A stretch of DNA of 64,000 bases, taken from contig JAHCIQ010000001.1 in the NCBI GenBank assembly GCA_026129135.1, positions 434,001-498,000 of the forward strand. The letters are read 5' to 3'. The DNA comes from Cyanobacteria bacterium TGS_CYA1 (lineage in GTDB: Bacteria; Cyanobacteriota; Vampirovibrionia; Obscuribacterales; Obscuribacteraceae). The position numbers and the translations under genes were made by a program. The notes under the pieces were generated by a model, which made no database searches, was not told the origin of the DNA, and worked only from the letters and a program-made list of their open reading frames with translations. Below, piece after piece: positions 33,576 through 44,095 of this stretch (the stretch's first letter is position 1; each line of letters begins with the position of its first letter).

Positions 33576-36500
33576 TTGTCCAAAGCTGAAATCTTAATTG
33601 GACCTTATCGCTCAGGCAAAACAAAATGTCTGGTGAGCGAACTCATGCAGCAAACCAAACCCGCACTGCAGGCTGGTTCGGAAGTCTGGCTCGTGGTTCC
33701 TTCCAAGCGCTATGAAAAATTCGTAAAAGGTCTGATTGTCCAGAATATGAAAGAATCCGGCACCAAAGTGGTGGCTGGTCTTCGCATTTTTGCGTTTTAC
33801 GATATGTGCGCCCAGATACTTCGCCGCTCTTCGGTCTCTTTCAAACTTATTCCCGAATCGCTTCGAGCCACAGTCGTTGGGCGTGCCATGAGTAATTTGC
33901 AAAAACGGGGCGAATTACAAAATTTAGAACCGGTAGCAGAATTCAAAGGAACTTATGCCGCTCTTTTAGAGCTTATTGACGAATTTCAAAGAGCTGGACT
34001 GAGTCCGCTTGAAGTCATGACCAAAGTGACTGATACCGCATTCAATGAATCGCGTTATGTCGAACTTGCTCGCATATATGGCGAATACTGGAACGAACTC
34101 GATGATCTGGGTTATATAGACAGCCGCAGGCTCGCATTCAAATGCAGAGAAGTGCTTGCCCAACAAGATAACAATCTCAAAATAGATACTATTGCATTCG
34201 ATGGATTCGACCGATTCAACAAATTGCAGATGGGTGTTTTCAATGAGTTAGCACCACATGCTGACCAACTAAAAATAGTCTTCGACTATGACGAATCAGA
34301 TCCCGAAAATGTCCAATATGTCTGGAAAGGTCCTAATTACAAAGACCTGATGGAGAGTTTCGCTTCGGCGGAGAAACGAATTTTCAACAAAGCCATGGTG
34401 GCACAAGCACCAATCCAATGTTTCCGAACGGTCGATCGCGCCTTTGAAATGGAACATGTGGTGCGTCTTTGCAAAGATGCAATGGTGAATGAAGGAGTTT
34501 CAGGCTCTGACATTCTTGTGCTCGTGCCATCTATGCGCAAGTACAGAGCAAGCCTGGAAACTGCTTTTGTCGATGCCAGTTTGCCTTATTTCATAGACGA
34601 CACTGTTGATTTGAAAAGTCAACCAGTGTTGCAATTCGTGCTTAAGCTCTTGCGTCTTCACAAAGATGACTACAAAAGAGCTGATTTGCTGAGTATCTTG
34701 CGCAACGTCTATTTCAAGGCGCATGCATATGATTTGTCAAAAGAAGAAATCGAAAAATTTATTGATTTGTCTTATACAAAAAAAATAGTTGAAGGTCCAA
34801 ACGCCTGGGTGAATCTTGCTTACGAGCTAAATATCAAACCAAAGTTCAAAAAGCTTTTTGAAGATTTGACCCCACCGCAAGGACACAAAACACTTACTGA
34901 AATGGTGGCATTTTGCGAAGATGTGCTCGAACGTGCATTTGATCTGGAGCAAATGAAAACTCTGGCCGAAGATAATCCCCAAGCTGCCTGGGTCGTAGAT
35001 AGATCTTTATTCGAGCTTAGAAATTGTCTTTCCTCTTTTGTGCTTGAAGATTCTATTTTGCACGACGATACCAAAACAGATCATATTTCCAAATATGATT
35101 TTGGCGCTTTCGAAGAAAAATTGTTGCACGCCATAGAGCGAGCCAATTTCAGACGAGTAGAAACATCTCTCAAACCAGTGACAATCTGTTCGTTCGATTT
35201 TGCTCCAAACAGACTCTATAAGAAAGTCTTTATCGCAGGTCTGGTCGAAGGCGATTTTCCTCGGCCAAAACGCAACAAAGGGTTCGTTACCCAGGAAGAA
35301 GAAAAAAACTGGGAGCGTTTTGGTGTCAAAATCGAAAGCTTACGCTCGCATCCATCTTTCGAAATGGGTCTTTTCCAGTCGCTTTTGGACCGTGCTACAC
35401 AACAAACACTGGTAAGTCATCCCATGTGGGATCAGGATGGAGAAGAAAAACTGCCTTCGTTTATTCTTGCAAGCGAGCCGAACAAGTTTCAGATCGAAGA
35501 ACTGCCACCACTTATCGACGGTCTTGAAAAGCCGATTTCGGTTCGGAGCCGGATTGCATCACTCTTCAATTCTGGTGTACGCGAGCAAATAAATCATCCC
35601 AGTTTGTTTGATACCACTCAAGAATTGCAAGATTCCATTTCGATGCTTTTAGCAAGACAAGAAGGCCAAAAAACGAGTCGGTATAACGGCTTTTTAGAAG
35701 ATCTCGTGAACGCTGGTGCAATGAATGTAAGCTTGCCCGAATTCTTCAGCGCTTCGCGTTTGAACGATTATGGAAAATGTCCATTCAGGTATTGGGTCAA
35801 TCATATGCTTTCGATCAATCCAATTGAAGAGCCGGAGCTCAAACTCGATACCAGAGACCTTGGGCAGGCATATCACAAAGTGCTCGAAGTCTTTTATCAA
35901 GGTATCATCGAAAACAATATTTGTCTCAACTGTGCAGATCCTGCTCAGTTAGAAGAGCGCCTTGGTCAGGCTGTCGAAATCGGCATGAAGTGGCTCGAAG
36001 AAAATACCAATGCTCTGGGTCAAGACTTCTGGCCATTTCAAAAGCGCGAAATGACCTTTCGCATAGAGCGTTTCGTCTCTAAAGAACTCGAGCGCATGCG
36101 CAAAGACAAAGACGGATTTACCCCTCTCAAGTGCGAAGCAAGTTTTGGTATGGACGGAGCTTTGCCACTGGTTTTGACCGATGGTAAAACAAGTGTCAAA
36201 CTTCGAGGCAAAATCGACCGCATAGACGCGGTCGGCACTAATTGTCCAAATCATTTGCCCGCAGATCAACTAATGCGCGGACCTCTAAAAGTGGTCGATT
36301 ACAAATCCAGTTCTGCAGCCATAAGCGAGAAAGAAGCTCAATACGGACGCAACATACAATTGCCAGTTTATGCTCTTGCTTGCTCGCAAGTATTGTTTCC
36401 GGGCGAAACAGTCAACACCGGAAATTATTTGAGTATTACATCTGGCAAATCAATCGGCAAACTAGAATTCACCAAAGAGAAAAAAGATCCAGATGCACCA

Positions 36501-36677
36501 AAACTGCTCGATGTCACTAAAGAAAAAATTCTATCTTTCAAGAAAGGCATGAGCAAAGGCAACTTTTCAGTTCGACCTAACGGAAGCGATGTTTGCAAAT
36601 CGTGCGACCACGCAAATATTTGCCGCATAAAAGAATTGTCTGCTGCGGTTTCTTCAATTTCTGAGGACAGCGACTGA
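33576..36677 (+). CDS. addB: ATP-dependent helicase/nuclease subunit AddB
   Basis: Partner of AddA in double-strand-end resection for RecA-dependent repair. N-terminal Walker-like site ([12 protein letters not shown]). The C-terminal nuclease domain has the AddB iron-sulphur layout: first Cys in [14 protein letters not shown] and the cluster [10 protein letters not shown] near the end, with VVDYKSSS as the PD-(D/E)XK core and GQAYHKVLE upstream. 1033 residues, close to the family norm of about 1150. The only early start is TTG at 33576, with no clear Shine-Dalgarno, 29 nt after the tRNA. The stop overlaps the addA start by 1 nt (TGATG). Confidence 0.92.
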   Translation: MSKAEILIGPYRSGKTKCLVSELMQQTKPALQAGSEVWLVVPSKRYEKFVKGLIVQNMKESGTKVVAGLRIFAFYDMCAQILRRSSVSFKLIPESLRATVVGRAMSNLQKRGELQNLEPVAEFKGTYAALLELIDEFQRAGLSPLEVMTKVTDTAFNESRYVELARIYGEYWNELDDLGYIDSRRLAFKCREVLAQQDNNLKIDTIAFDGFDRFNKLQMGVFNELAPHADQLKIVFDYDESDPENVQYVWKGPNYKDLMESFASAEKRIFNKAMVAQAPIQCFRTVDRAFEMEHVVRLCKDAMVNEGVSGSDILVLVPSMRKYRASLETAFVDASLPYFIDDTVDLKSQPVLQFVLKLLRLHKDDYKRADLLSILRNVYFKAHAYDLSKEEIEKFIDLSYTKKIVEGPNAWVNLAYELNIKPKFKKLFEDLTPPQGHKTLTEMVAFCEDVLERAFDLEQMKTLAEDNPQAAWVVDRSLFELRNCLSSFVLEDSILHDDTKTDHISKYDFGAFEEKLLHAIERANFRRVETSLKPVTICSFDFAPNRLYKKVFIAGLVEGDFPRPKRNKGFVTQEEEKNWERFGVKIESLRSHPSFEMGLFQSLLDRATQQTLVSHPMWDQDGEEKLPSFILASEPNKFQIEELPPLIDGLEKPISVRSRIASLFNSGVREQINHPSLFDTTQELQDSISMLLARQEGQKTSRYNGFLEDLVNAGAMNVSLPEFFSASRLNDYGKCPFRYWVNHMLSINPIEEPELKLDTRDLGQAYHKVLEVFYQGIIENNICLNCADPAQLEERLGQAVEIGMKWLEENTNALGQDFWPFQKREMTFRIERFVSKELERMRKDKDGFTPLKCEASFGMDGALPLVLTDGKTSVKLRGKIDRIDAVGTNCPNHLPADQLMRGPLKVVDYKSSSAAISEKEAQYGRNIQLPVYALACSQVLFPGETVNTGNYLSITSGKSIGKLEFTKEKKDPDAPKLLDVTKEKILSFKKGMSKGNFSVRPNGSDVCKSCDHANICRIKELSAAVSSISEDSD

Positions 36678-39600
36678 TGTCTAATATCAACGCCGCCACC
36701 CAGAACACCGGACTTACTGAGCAACAAGCTCACGCAGCCTACAGCATCGATAAAAACATGCTCGTATCGGCTGGTGCTGGCTCGGGAAAAACGCATGTCC
36801 TGGTCGAGCGTTATGTCGAAATCTTGAAGCAGAATTCAGATCTTGGATTGAATAATCTCATTGCTGTGACTTTTACTCGCAAAGCTGCAGCCGAAATGAA
36901 ATCACGTCTCAAGCTCAAATTCAAAAAACTTGCTGAAACCGAAAAAGAGAACGGCGATCTGGAAAAGGCTTTGCGCTGGAGCAAATTCCTTGGTGAAATA
37001 GATTCGGCCCGCATCGGGACTATTCACTCTTTGTGCGAATCTATTTTGAAAACTTTTGCTAGCGATGCAAAACTAGATCCACAATTCGAGATTTTCGACG
37101 ACGTCGAGCGCGCAGATCTGATTCTTGAATCAATTGACAGAGCCTTTCAAATCGCAAGCGACAAGCAATTGCCAGAGGCGCAATTACTTGTGGATCTAAA
37201 CTTCGAAGAAGTACGCTCCCTCTTGCAAAAGGCGATGCTCTCTGGTGCTGAATTCAGACAAGCTCTCGAAAAAATGCAGCATAAAGATCGAAGTTCTCTG
37301 CTTCAACATCTCAATGGCTGGCGACACTATATGCAGTGCCAGATTATGCGCGAGGTTGTGGCTCACATAAATTGGACACGTGCCCATTTGGATTTGAGTC
37401 AATTGCAAGCGAGCGTTGCCACTCTGGAAGAGCAACGACTGAATTATTTGGAAACAATCGACTCTATTCATCAAGGTCTTCAAAGTGACGATTTACACCA
37501 CGACCACAAAAAGTCAGCTGAAATATGGAGCTTGTTTAGATTATTCAACGACGTCAATTTGAAAATCGGCGGAAATAAAGACGACGCCAAAGCCGTTAAA
37601 GAATGTCTGCGCACCATGCGCGAGCTTGTTAAATTGCGCATTGGCGATTTGCCTGCCGAAATCACAGAAGATTCTATGCCCGGCTTAGAATCGATTCAAT
37701 GGTTCGTCAACTTGTACAGTCAGGCTCGTGCGCACTACGAGAAAGAAAAAGACCATCTGGTCAAGCTCGACTATGACGATCTGATTGGCAAGACTTTGAG
37801 TTTGCTCCAGAGCGAAAATTCGCCTGCCAAAGAATATTTTGCAAGCACCACCCATGCAATTCTAGTCGACGAGTTTCAGGATACAAACAAAATACAATCG
37901 CAATTCGTCGGGTTTCTAGCCGGTCCCAACACTCGCATGTTTGTGATTGGCGACGAGAAACAATCGATATATAAATTCCAGGGCTCTGACGTTTCTACTT
38001 TTAATGAGTGGAAATCGTTCTATTCCGACCCCGCCAAAGAAGCGCATGAACTGACAAGATTATCTATGTCTTTTCGCAGCCATCCAAATCTGGTCGGTTT
38101 CGTCAATTACGTTTTCGAAAGGCTTCTAGTCAGCCAATCTGACAAAGACAAAGCGTCTTATCTTGCTCGATTCGATGCGCTCGATCCGTTTCGTAAGCCA
38201 GCTCTTGAAGAAGAACTGTCGAACATCAATCTTGTGATTGTCGACACTAATTGCGATTATCAAGACTCACCGTTTCCAGATAAAAAATATCTTGAAGCCG
38301 CAGCGGTCGCTCGTTGGATTCAAGAAAAAGTCAATTCTAAAGCGTCATTGCTCAATGCTGCGGGCGAGGTGACAAGAACGCTTCGTTATGGCGACTTTGC
38401 CGTATTGCTTTCGCGCAACAGCGATTTCACCGCCATTGAATGGGGCCTTGCACGTTATGGAATTCCTTTCAGTACATACGCTGGCACAGGTTTTTTCAAG
38501 CGTCAGGAAATTCTTGATCTCGAGAATTTGCTTCGATTTTTAGGCAATCAAAAAGACAGTCATTCACTTTTAGGAATACTGCGCTCGCCATTGTTTGGTA
38601 TCGCAGACGATATTATTCACGAGATAGCTCAAAAACCAAATTGCACACAAGACTTGTGGCCGGCGATTGAGTTAGCCTGCCAGAGCGAAGACAGACAAAA
38701 ATACGAGCGCCTGCCTAGAGCCGTGCGCATGCTGCGTCGTATGATTCAAGACTCACGCCACATGCCTATCGGTGACTTGCTTGCTTCGGTCATAAGACAA
38801 ACCGGCTATGATTTGATTTTGCTTGCAAGCTCTAAAAATTCAAACGGACTGCAGAAGTCTCGCAATTTGTGGAAACTGGTTTCGCTTGCCAAAGAGCAGG
38901 AAGAATTGTCGTGTCTCGAATTTGCTGAGCGTCTGGCTTTGATGCGCGAATTCTCCCAGCGCGAATCCGACACTCCAATTGGCACCACAGATTCAGTTAA
39001 AATCATGACTATTCACGCATCGAAAGGCCTCGAGTTTCCAGCTATCTGTCTGCCCAATTTCTCCACTTCGGTCGGTAAGCCCAAAGACAGATTCTTATTC
39101 GGCTCGCACTATGGTTTTGCTTTAAACACAGTGCGTGATGATGACGAAGACAAATGCCCCTGGTGGCGTTACGCCCAGACCATCGAAGGCGAAATGGATG
39201 CAGCCGAGCGCAGACGTTTGTTGTATGTGGCGATGACCAGAGCGCGCGATTATCTAGGTATTTTTCTCGAACAGTCCAATACCACTAAAGTATCCTTTCG
39301 TGTCTGGATGGCAGAAGCGCTCGGGCTCGACTTTACCGCAGTGCCTTTGAATGGTACCAGCGTTCCTGAGATAAGGACGCTCAATGTGTTGAACGACAGT
39401 CAAATCAATTATCAAATTTCTGGCGTCAATATCGAAGACTTGCTCGTGTTTGAGCCGCAAAAACAATCTGTTGAAGAAGAATTTGAAAAACAAAATTGCG
39501 ATTTGAGTTTGATGGAAGAAATTCCGATTTCGCTCAAAGAATTCAATACACAGTTTAGAGGCGAGATGCGCATTACGCCAGCTCAAGAAGAGCTCGTTCC

Positions 39601-40090
39601 CGATGTCATAACGTCTGGTGTCTTCTTCCATTTGTTGATGGAACATTTGCCTGGTGACCCCAAAGATTTTGCTGAGAATACTTTTGCAGAGCTTGCTTCT
39701 AATCATCAATTGGGCTTGTCTGTCATTCACCCGACCAAACGTGATCGTGTAATCAAAGAGTCGAGCGAGCTTTTAAAAATATTTCTGGAAAGCGAATTGT
39801 ACGAGCATTTTAAAAATGCGAAAAAACGATTCGCCGAGTTTCCCTACATGGTAAGCGAGTCTGATTCGATTAAGAATAAACGAGCGGACTGTGTCTTTCT
39901 TGGCGCCGACGACAAATGGTATGTAGTCGACTTCAAGACAGACAGGTTTGATCTTGCTGATTTAGAAAAGCATCGCAAGCAGCACGAAGAGCAGATTAGA
40001 GCTTACGCTAACGATTTGGGCTATGTAATTGGACTGCCGGTTACCCCAATTCTTTATTTTGCAAGGTTGGGCAAGACGGAGATGCTATGA
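36677..40090 (+). CDS. addA: ATP-dependent helicase/nuclease subunit AddA
   Basis: UvrD-type helicase with a C-terminal nuclease domain. Helicase motifs in order: LTEQQAHAAYS (Q motif), SAGAGSGKTH (I), VAVTFTRKAA-type motif Ia, VDEFQDTNKIQ (II), GDEKQSIYKFQGSD (III), LSMSFRSHPNLV (IV), IMTIHASKGLEFP (V) and LLYVAMTRARD (VI). The nuclease core is FPYMVSE, followed by the metal site VVDFKTD and QIRAYA. 1137 residues. Coupled to addB by a 1-nt overlap and to the next gene by 4 nt. recA lies about 5 kb downstream on the same strand. AddAB in place of RecBCD fits many non-enteric bacteria. Confidence 0.95.
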   Translation: MSNINAATQNTGLTEQQAHAAYSIDKNMLVSAGAGSGKTHVLVERYVEILKQNSDLGLNNLIAVTFTRKAAAEMKSRLKLKFKKLAETEKENGDLEKALRWSKFLGEIDSARIGTIHSLCESILKTFASDAKLDPQFEIFDDVERADLILESIDRAFQIASDKQLPEAQLLVDLNFEEVRSLLQKAMLSGAEFRQALEKMQHKDRSSLLQHLNGWRHYMQCQIMREVVAHINWTRAHLDLSQLQASVATLEEQRLNYLETIDSIHQGLQSDDLHHDHKKSAEIWSLFRLFNDVNLKIGGNKDDAKAVKECLRTMRELVKLRIGDLPAEITEDSMPGLESIQWFVNLYSQARAHYEKEKDHLVKLDYDDLIGKTLSLLQSENSPAKEYFASTTHAILVDEFQDTNKIQSQFVGFLAGPNTRMFVIGDEKQSIYKFQGSDVSTFNEWKSFYSDPAKEAHELTRLSMSFRSHPNLVGFVNYVFERLLVSQSDKDKASYLARFDALDPFRKPALEEELSNINLVIVDTNCDYQDSPFPDKKYLEAAAVARWIQEKVNSKASLLNAAGEVTRTLRYGDFAVLLSRNSDFTAIEWGLARYGIPFSTYAGTGFFKRQEILDLENLLRFLGNQKDSHSLLGILRSPLFGIADDIIHEIAQKPNCTQDLWPAIELACQSEDRQKYERLPRAVRMLRRMIQDSRHMPIGDLLASVIRQTGYDLILLASSKNSNGLQKSRNLWKLVSLAKEQEELSCLEFAERLALMREFSQRESDTPIGTTDSVKIMTIHASKGLEFPAICLPNFSTSVGKPKDRFLFGSHYGFALNTVRDDDEDKCPWWRYAQTIEGEMDAAERRRLLYVAMTRARDYLGIFLEQSNTTKVSFRVWMAEALGLDFTAVPLNGTSVPEIRTLNVLNDSQINYQISGVNIEDLLVFEPQKQSVEEEFEKQNCDLSLMEEIPISLKEFNTQFRGEMRITPAQEELVPDVITSGVFFHLLMEHLPGDPKDFAENTFAELASNHQLGLSVIHPTKRDRVIKESSELLKIFLESELYEHFKNAKKRFAEFPYMVSESDSIKNKRADCVFLGADDKWYVVDFKTDRFDLADLEKHRKQHEEQIRAYANDLGYVIGLPVTPILYFARLGKTEML

Positions 40091-40797
40091 AACGTTCAGA
40101 AATCGATTCTGCTATAGAACGTGCAATCACCAATGCAAAGAAGTATGGTGTTGCGCTCCCCAAATGGGCTGATTGGCATCCCAAACAGTTCGACAAAAAT
40201 GCCGATGGTCTTCGTCATCAGAAATTAGGTTGGAAGGCTGTTGATTTTGGAGTGGGCGATTTCGAGCATTGCGGTCTTGTTATTCTTGTTCTTTGTTCGC
40301 CACTTGTCGATGAGTCTGGAGAGCCGCTTTCCAAGCCCTCTCGCGTAGGCGATCACGAATATCCGGTAACCAGTTTTTCTCGCAAGTATCTTTTCGTCCA
40401 GGCAGGCCAAACCGAACCGCATCATTTCCACAGACAAAAAGCGCGCAAAGAAGTTTCTGTGCTTGCTGGTGCTCCAGTGAGATTCGAGTTGGCTTGGGCA
40501 GAGAATGACACCACTCTTTCGGACAAGCCTGTAAACGTGGCTGTTGATGGCGTTTGGCATCACTTGTCCGCGAATGGATCTGTGATGGTCAAACCAGGTG
40601 AAACTATAACTTTGCCTGGCAATCTCTCGCACATAATCTCGGTCGCCGAGGGTGGACCTGATTCGATCATGATGGAAACATCGACTGCCAACAACGATCG
40701 TAGCGATAACATTTTTCCTTTTATGACACCAACTTCAAAGCAGGTAATGAACGATGTCGAGGCTCGCTATCAGCTTTTAGATGAGCACAAAGTATAA
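40087..40797 (+). CDS. D-lyxose/D-mannose isomerase-like cupin
   Basis: 236-residue cupin close to D-lyxose ketol-isomerase. The start MKRSEIDSAIERAITNAKK followed by LPKWADWHP resembles the family's MKRSEIN...LPPFA.W opening. The metal site is TEPHHFHRQKARKEVSV, with the His-x-His-x5-Glu pattern, and the fourth ligand is probably the His of PGNLSHII. The family interconverts D-lyxose with D-xylulose and D-mannose with D-fructose; the exact sugar here is unproven. It overlaps addA by 4 nt (ATGA), an odd partner for a repair operon. Confidence 0.82.
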   Translation: MKRSEIDSAIERAITNAKKYGVALPKWADWHPKQFDKNADGLRHQKLGWKAVDFGVGDFEHCGLVILVLCSPLVDESGEPLSKPSRVGDHEYPVTSFSRKYLFVQAGQTEPHHFHRQKARKEVSVLAGAPVRFELAWAENDTTLSDKPVNVAVDGVWHHLSANGSVMVKPGETITLPGNLSHIISVAEGGPDSIMMETSTANNDRSDNIFPFMTPTSKQVMNDVEARYQLLDEHKV

Positions 40798-41074
40798 TCA
40801 AATTATGCATATGCGAGACTTCAAAGAAAAACGAAATTTCGTATGTTTGCAAGCTTTAGCGGTAGCAGCAATTTATTTAGTGATTTTTGCAGTCACTCCT
40901 GGCTACATAATTCCATTTCTAAACAATCCCATAGCCAGGATCTGTGTATTGTTGGTGATTGCTTGGCAGATACTTGGAAGCACAGGTTTCGAGAATCAGA
41001 TCGTGAGATGTGGTTGCCTATTTGGTGCACCTCTTCAAGCGTCTGCAATAATCATAAATTGGCGCACTGAGTAA
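40781..41074 (+). CDS. Small membrane protein, unknown
   Basis: 97-residue frame with two hydrophobic helices (ALAVAAIYLVIFAVTPGYIIPF and ARICVLLVIAWQILG). Not recognised. The frame opens at ATG 40781 inside the isomerase gene; ATGs at 40805 and 40811 are alternatives that would avoid the overlap. The end overlaps the opposite-strand gene by 40 nt. The hydrophobic pattern favours a real gene, but small size and two overlaps keep this uncertain. Confidence 0.5.
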   Translation: MSTKYNQIMHMRDFKEKRNFVCLQALAVAAIYLVIFAVTPGYIIPFLNNPIARICVLLVIAWQILGSTGFENQIVRCGCLFGAPLQASAIIINWRTE

Positions 41075-41679
41075 AAGTTCTTGCGAGAAGGCCAGCTAAA
41101 TTTTTGTATTTCCTGTTTTACTGTTTCGCAGGAATTATTATCCAACAGCGCATCACACGCAATAAATTTTTCATCTTGTTGTGTATAACATAGGCTGGCC
41201 CAATGCAATCCATCTCGGATTTTCAAAGTTCGTATCAATTGATACCACTTTTCCTGCCATCTAGCATCTTCAGAAGCATCCAGATCTCCTCTGCCGCTGG
41301 GAGATCCAATTAAGACACGCCTTTCAATTCCGTTAATTTGCCAAAAATATTCATTTGTATATTCATTGCTTTTTCCAAAAAACGCCGATAACCAAACATG
41401 AAAGACACAGCTTACAAAATTGCGCTGAGCATCCATAATTGCTTGCTCCTGCGTTTCACCTACTCCTGCTAAACGCTCCTTCATAAGCTGTCCAGGACCG
41501 AATTCGCAAACTGCTTCTAGCAAGACTATTTTTTCATTGCTTTTGTAGACCTGCAAAGCAAATCGATATGCAGGATGGTCAGGTAGAGTAATAAAGCCTT
41601 CCTTGTGATTCACCGCAATGATTCCGTGAGGCTTAAATAGGTTTACTAGAAGTTCAGAACAAAAACCGATTAGTTGCAT
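41035..41679 (-). CDS. DUF6348-like protein
   Basis: 214-residue soluble protein. It opens with ELLVNLFKPHGIIAV, then VCEFGPGQLMKERLAGVGETQEQAIMDAQRNFV, and a middle stretch SCVFHVWLSAFFG. The pattern 'E.FAG.GET.EEA..DA...F....FHV.L.AF' recalls the DUF6348 family, which often sits near toxin-immunity or unknown loci; function unknown. No signal or membrane segment. Converges with the small membrane protein and lies 50 nt from the TPR/TonB gene on the same strand. Confidence 0.65.
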   Translation of the reverse strand: MQLIGFCSELLVNLFKPHGIIAVNHKEGFITLPDHPAYRFALQVYKSNEKIVLLEAVCEFGPGQLMKERLAGVGETQEQAIMDAQRNFVSCVFHVWLSAFFGKSNEYTNEYFWQINGIERRVLIGSPSGRGDLDASEDARWQEKWYQLIRTLKIRDGLHWASLCYTQQDEKFIACDALLDNNSCETVKQEIQKFSWPSRKNFYSVRQFMIIADA

Positions 41680-41730
41680 GCGGACTCTTTATAAGGCTTT
41701 CAAACGCCTGAAGAATTGTAATGATTCCAT

Positions 41731-43008
41731 TTACTTGTCGTGTTCTGAGATCCAGCGATTGGCACCAGCTGCAATTTGCTTGTCTGCATTTGAGGGCTCG
41801 CTTGCAACTTTGGAATAGAACTTCCTCACTGTTTCAACTGGAGTAGTGTTGCCGCTCTTCGTGAGGGCAATATCTATTTTTTCTTTCAGCAACCAGTAAT
41901 CGGGTTCGAGAGTATATGCACGCATGTAGCATTTTAAAACGTCATCGAGAGGCGCCTCACCAGCGTCTTTCGACATTAACTTGTCGCCTTGATTGATAAG
42001 CGAATCTACGAGCTTTCCTACTATAAATGCTTTTGATTTAGGGGTCGCAACCTCGATTGCTTCTTCGAATTTTTTCGCGGCTTCGTCAAAATCTTTGCGT
42101 TTCGAGGCTCGCTTTGCTTCTTCGATTATTTTGATACCGTCGAGAGTCTTTTTGACGAGCTTATTTCTTTCGCCTTCGGCAACGTTGGCATGCTGGTTGT
42201 AATCGAAATTGAATTCTATAGCAACTTGCTCTGGCCAACCTTTTTCGAATGGTCTGAATGGCTCTGCAAGCCTAACTGCATCCATAGCTGCTTTGTCTGT
42301 AGTAGGGTTATCGCTTTGTATGACTTTGAGATTTTTCAGTTCGCCATTACGTTTGATATCAAAGCGCACTTCTACGCGAGAGCTCTTGCCAGCGCTTGGT
42401 GGTGCCCAGGCTCCGCGAAGCCAGGTGGAAATTGTGTTCATATAATGACTGTAGTCTATTTTGTCGCGTTGCCAATTTTTCGGCCACGCTTTCAAATCCA
42501 GTTTTTTTAAAGCCGCTTGCAGTATGTCTTTTGCATCGGCTTCTGTAGCGCCTTGCGAATAAATCAACTCGGTAGCAAGAATAATTGCTACTTCAGGCTT
42601 ATTGTCTTCAAGCGCTTTCTTAGCGGCTTGCAATTGTTTGTCCCAATCGACACCGAACAAACGCGAGATTGCTTTGCCTTTGAGCAAAATAATATGGCGC
42701 GCGTCGTTGTCGTAGAAGGTCGCAATGCAAACATCGTCGAGCATGTCTTCTGGGGAATTTTCATGCGTTTTAGCCCGGGCGAAATAAGCCTCAGCCAGAT
42801 CTTTGGCTAAAAGTTCATCCTGCCCGGATTGAAAATACGCTTTCTTGCAGGCGTCGATAGACTCGGTGTACTTGCCTGCCTGCAAAGCTTCTTTGCCTTC
42901 CAGACGTAGTTTGCTCACTTCTTCTGATAGTGCAAAAGCTGGTGAGTTGAGGCAAAGTGACAGAGCTAAAAGTGCGCCAAGAAAGAAACTATTTTTTTGT
43001 TTCGCCAT
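41731..43008 (-). CDS. Exported TPR protein with TonB-like C-terminal-type domain
   Basis: 425 residues beginning with a signal peptide (FFLGALLALSLCLNSPAFA). Domains in order: TPR-like helices (RLEGKEALQAGKYTESIDACKKA), a TonB-C-like segment in the middle (VEVRFDIKRNGELKNLKVIQSD, then TDKAAMDAVRLAEPFRPF, with the typical 'V..SSG...D.AA..A' spacing), then a second TPR set (AKRASKRKDFDEAAKKFEEAI). Putting the TonB-like domain between TPRs is unusual. Start at ATG 43008 is preferred because it gives a proper signal; the frame is open to 43077. The start overlaps the VOC gene end by 20 nt. Confidence 0.82.
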   Translation of the reverse strand: MAKQKNSFFLGALLALSLCLNSPAFALSEEVSKLRLEGKEALQAGKYTESIDACKKAYFQSGQDELLAKDLAEAYFARAKTHENSPEDMLDDVCIATFYDNDARHIILLKGKAISRLFGVDWDKQLQAAKKALEDNKPEVAIILATELIYSQGATEADAKDILQAALKKLDLKAWPKNWQRDKIDYSHYMNTISTWLRGAWAPPSAGKSSRVEVRFDIKRNGELKNLKVIQSDNPTTDKAAMDAVRLAEPFRPFEKGWPEQVAIEFNFDYNQHANVAEGERNKLVKKTLDGIKIIEEAKRASKRKDFDEAAKKFEEAIEVATPKSKAFIVGKLVDSLINQGDKLMSKDAGEAPLDDVLKCYMRAYTLEPDYWLLKEKIDIALTKSGNTTPVETVRKFYSKVASEPSNADKQIAAGANRWISEHDK

Positions 43009-43390
43009 AAATTGAAAGTTTATTCCCAAAAGGATCGGTGAAGTCGGCAGAGAATCCAACATGATCTGTGGTGGCACAAACTTCTTGGGGTGCTTCTTGC
43101 GAGAACTGGATACCTTTGTTTTTCAATGCTTCAAAAGCTTCTTTGATATTTTCGACTTTGAAAACTAATACTGGCGCAAGAGTCTTTTCGCAGGCCAGTT
43201 TCATGCCTGGTTCAGATTCGTGCAAAGCAATAGTGGTGGGACCAGATTCCAATTCCACCCAGCCCTGTTCTTCCATTTTTACTTTGAAGCCTAGTTTTTC
43301 TGTATAGAAAGTGGTGGCTTCTTTGGTGTCGGGGACGTAGAGAATTACATAAGAAAGTGTTTTCAGTTTGATGTCTGTGCCTGCAGTCAT
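42989..43390 (-). CDS. VOC/glyoxalase-family protein
   Basis: 133-residue vicinal-oxygen-chelate protein made of two beta-alpha-beta-beta-beta units. Marks: YVILYVPDTKEATTFYTEKLGFKV in the first and FKVENIKEAFEALKNKGIQF plus FTDPFGNKLSIYG in the second. Such proteins bind metal and act as glyoxalases, dioxygenases or resistance proteins; the substrate cannot be told. GAGG stands before the ATG. Its end overlaps the start of the TPR/TonB gene by 20 nt, so the two are translationally linked. Confidence 0.87.
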   Translation of the reverse strand: MTAGTDIKLKTLSYVILYVPDTKEATTFYTEKLGFKVKMEEQGWVELESGPTTIALHESEPGMKLACEKTLAPVLVFKVENIKEAFEALKNKGIQFSQEAPQEVCATTDHVGFSADFTDPFGNKLSIYGETKK

Positions 43391-43515
43391 ATCTAAAACC
43401 TCTAGGGAAGGGCAGAAAGTATTGGAAAAGTATATCTGAACCTAAAAGAGCTTGCCTTAAATAGCAAGCTCTTTCGAGGGATGAATAGGTCAATTGAGGG
43501 CGGATATAAAACTTT

Positions 43516-43785
43516 CTATGTTTGTTTAACAAGCTGATGAACAGCCATTTCGCTCCATTTTTCGCTAATGAGGTCGCGCAGCATTTCGACGCTTTGCAAT
43601 AGCTTTTGCTTGCTCGACACTATCTCTCCATCGATACGGAGCTGAGGTGCGTCTTTGTTTTCGGCATTGTCCTCAACCAGTTCGACTGGTAAGGGAAGCC
43701 GTTCTTCGGCAATCACAATTTCAAGCGCGTTCAGAGCTTGTTTGTAAGTTGAGCATCCAGGTGCATACAGTAGTTCTAGGCGCAT
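43516..43785 (-). CDS. Small thioredoxin-fold protein with a single active-site Cys
   Basis: 89-residue protein opening MRLELLYAPGCSTYKQALNAL, with the beta-alpha start of thioredoxin-like DsbA/glutaredoxin proteins. The usual CxxC becomes CSTY, so only one Cys remains at the active site. Then VELVEDNAENKDAPQLRIDGEIVSS fits the strand/cis-Pro part (APQLRIDG). It may be a monothiol oxidoreductase or a thiol-metal-binding protein. Start at ATG 43785 with a G-run (GGGGG) about 10 nt upstream; the frame is open to 43806. Confidence 0.72.
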   Translation of the reverse strand: MRLELLYAPGCSTYKQALNALEIVIAEERLPLPVELVEDNAENKDAPQLRIDGEIVSSKQKLLQSVEMLRDLISEKWSEMAVHQLVKQT

Positions 43786-44095
43786 GGCGAAATAACCCCC
43801 TTGCAAAAGCGGAAGGATGATAGCTGAACAGGCTCATTCGAGTGAGTCTGGCAGGAAATATAAATGAAATATGAATGCCGTGATGAAAGTATACACTTCA
43901 TAGCCATGTTGCCAACATTATTTCTATCCGATTGATCTTAATTGCCTTTCATAAAGTTCGAACGCCTTGCTGCGACTCAATTAAGCATGCCTACCCGTTT
44001 TTTCGCGAAACTTCCTCCAGTCGTTGAATTGACTTACGCAATGTCTGTGTTTTCTCTACTTTCACTAGATATGGTGCCACTTCGTTTGGACTGAT
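43786..44095. other. Gene-free region upstream of the thioredoxin-like gene
   Basis: About 310 nt without a convincing gene. A near-symmetric TGAAAGTATACACTTCA lies at about 43884-43900 (one base off symmetry) and a short CTCAT/GTGAG hairpin near 43830. No strong promoter was recognised. Confidence 0.4.
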
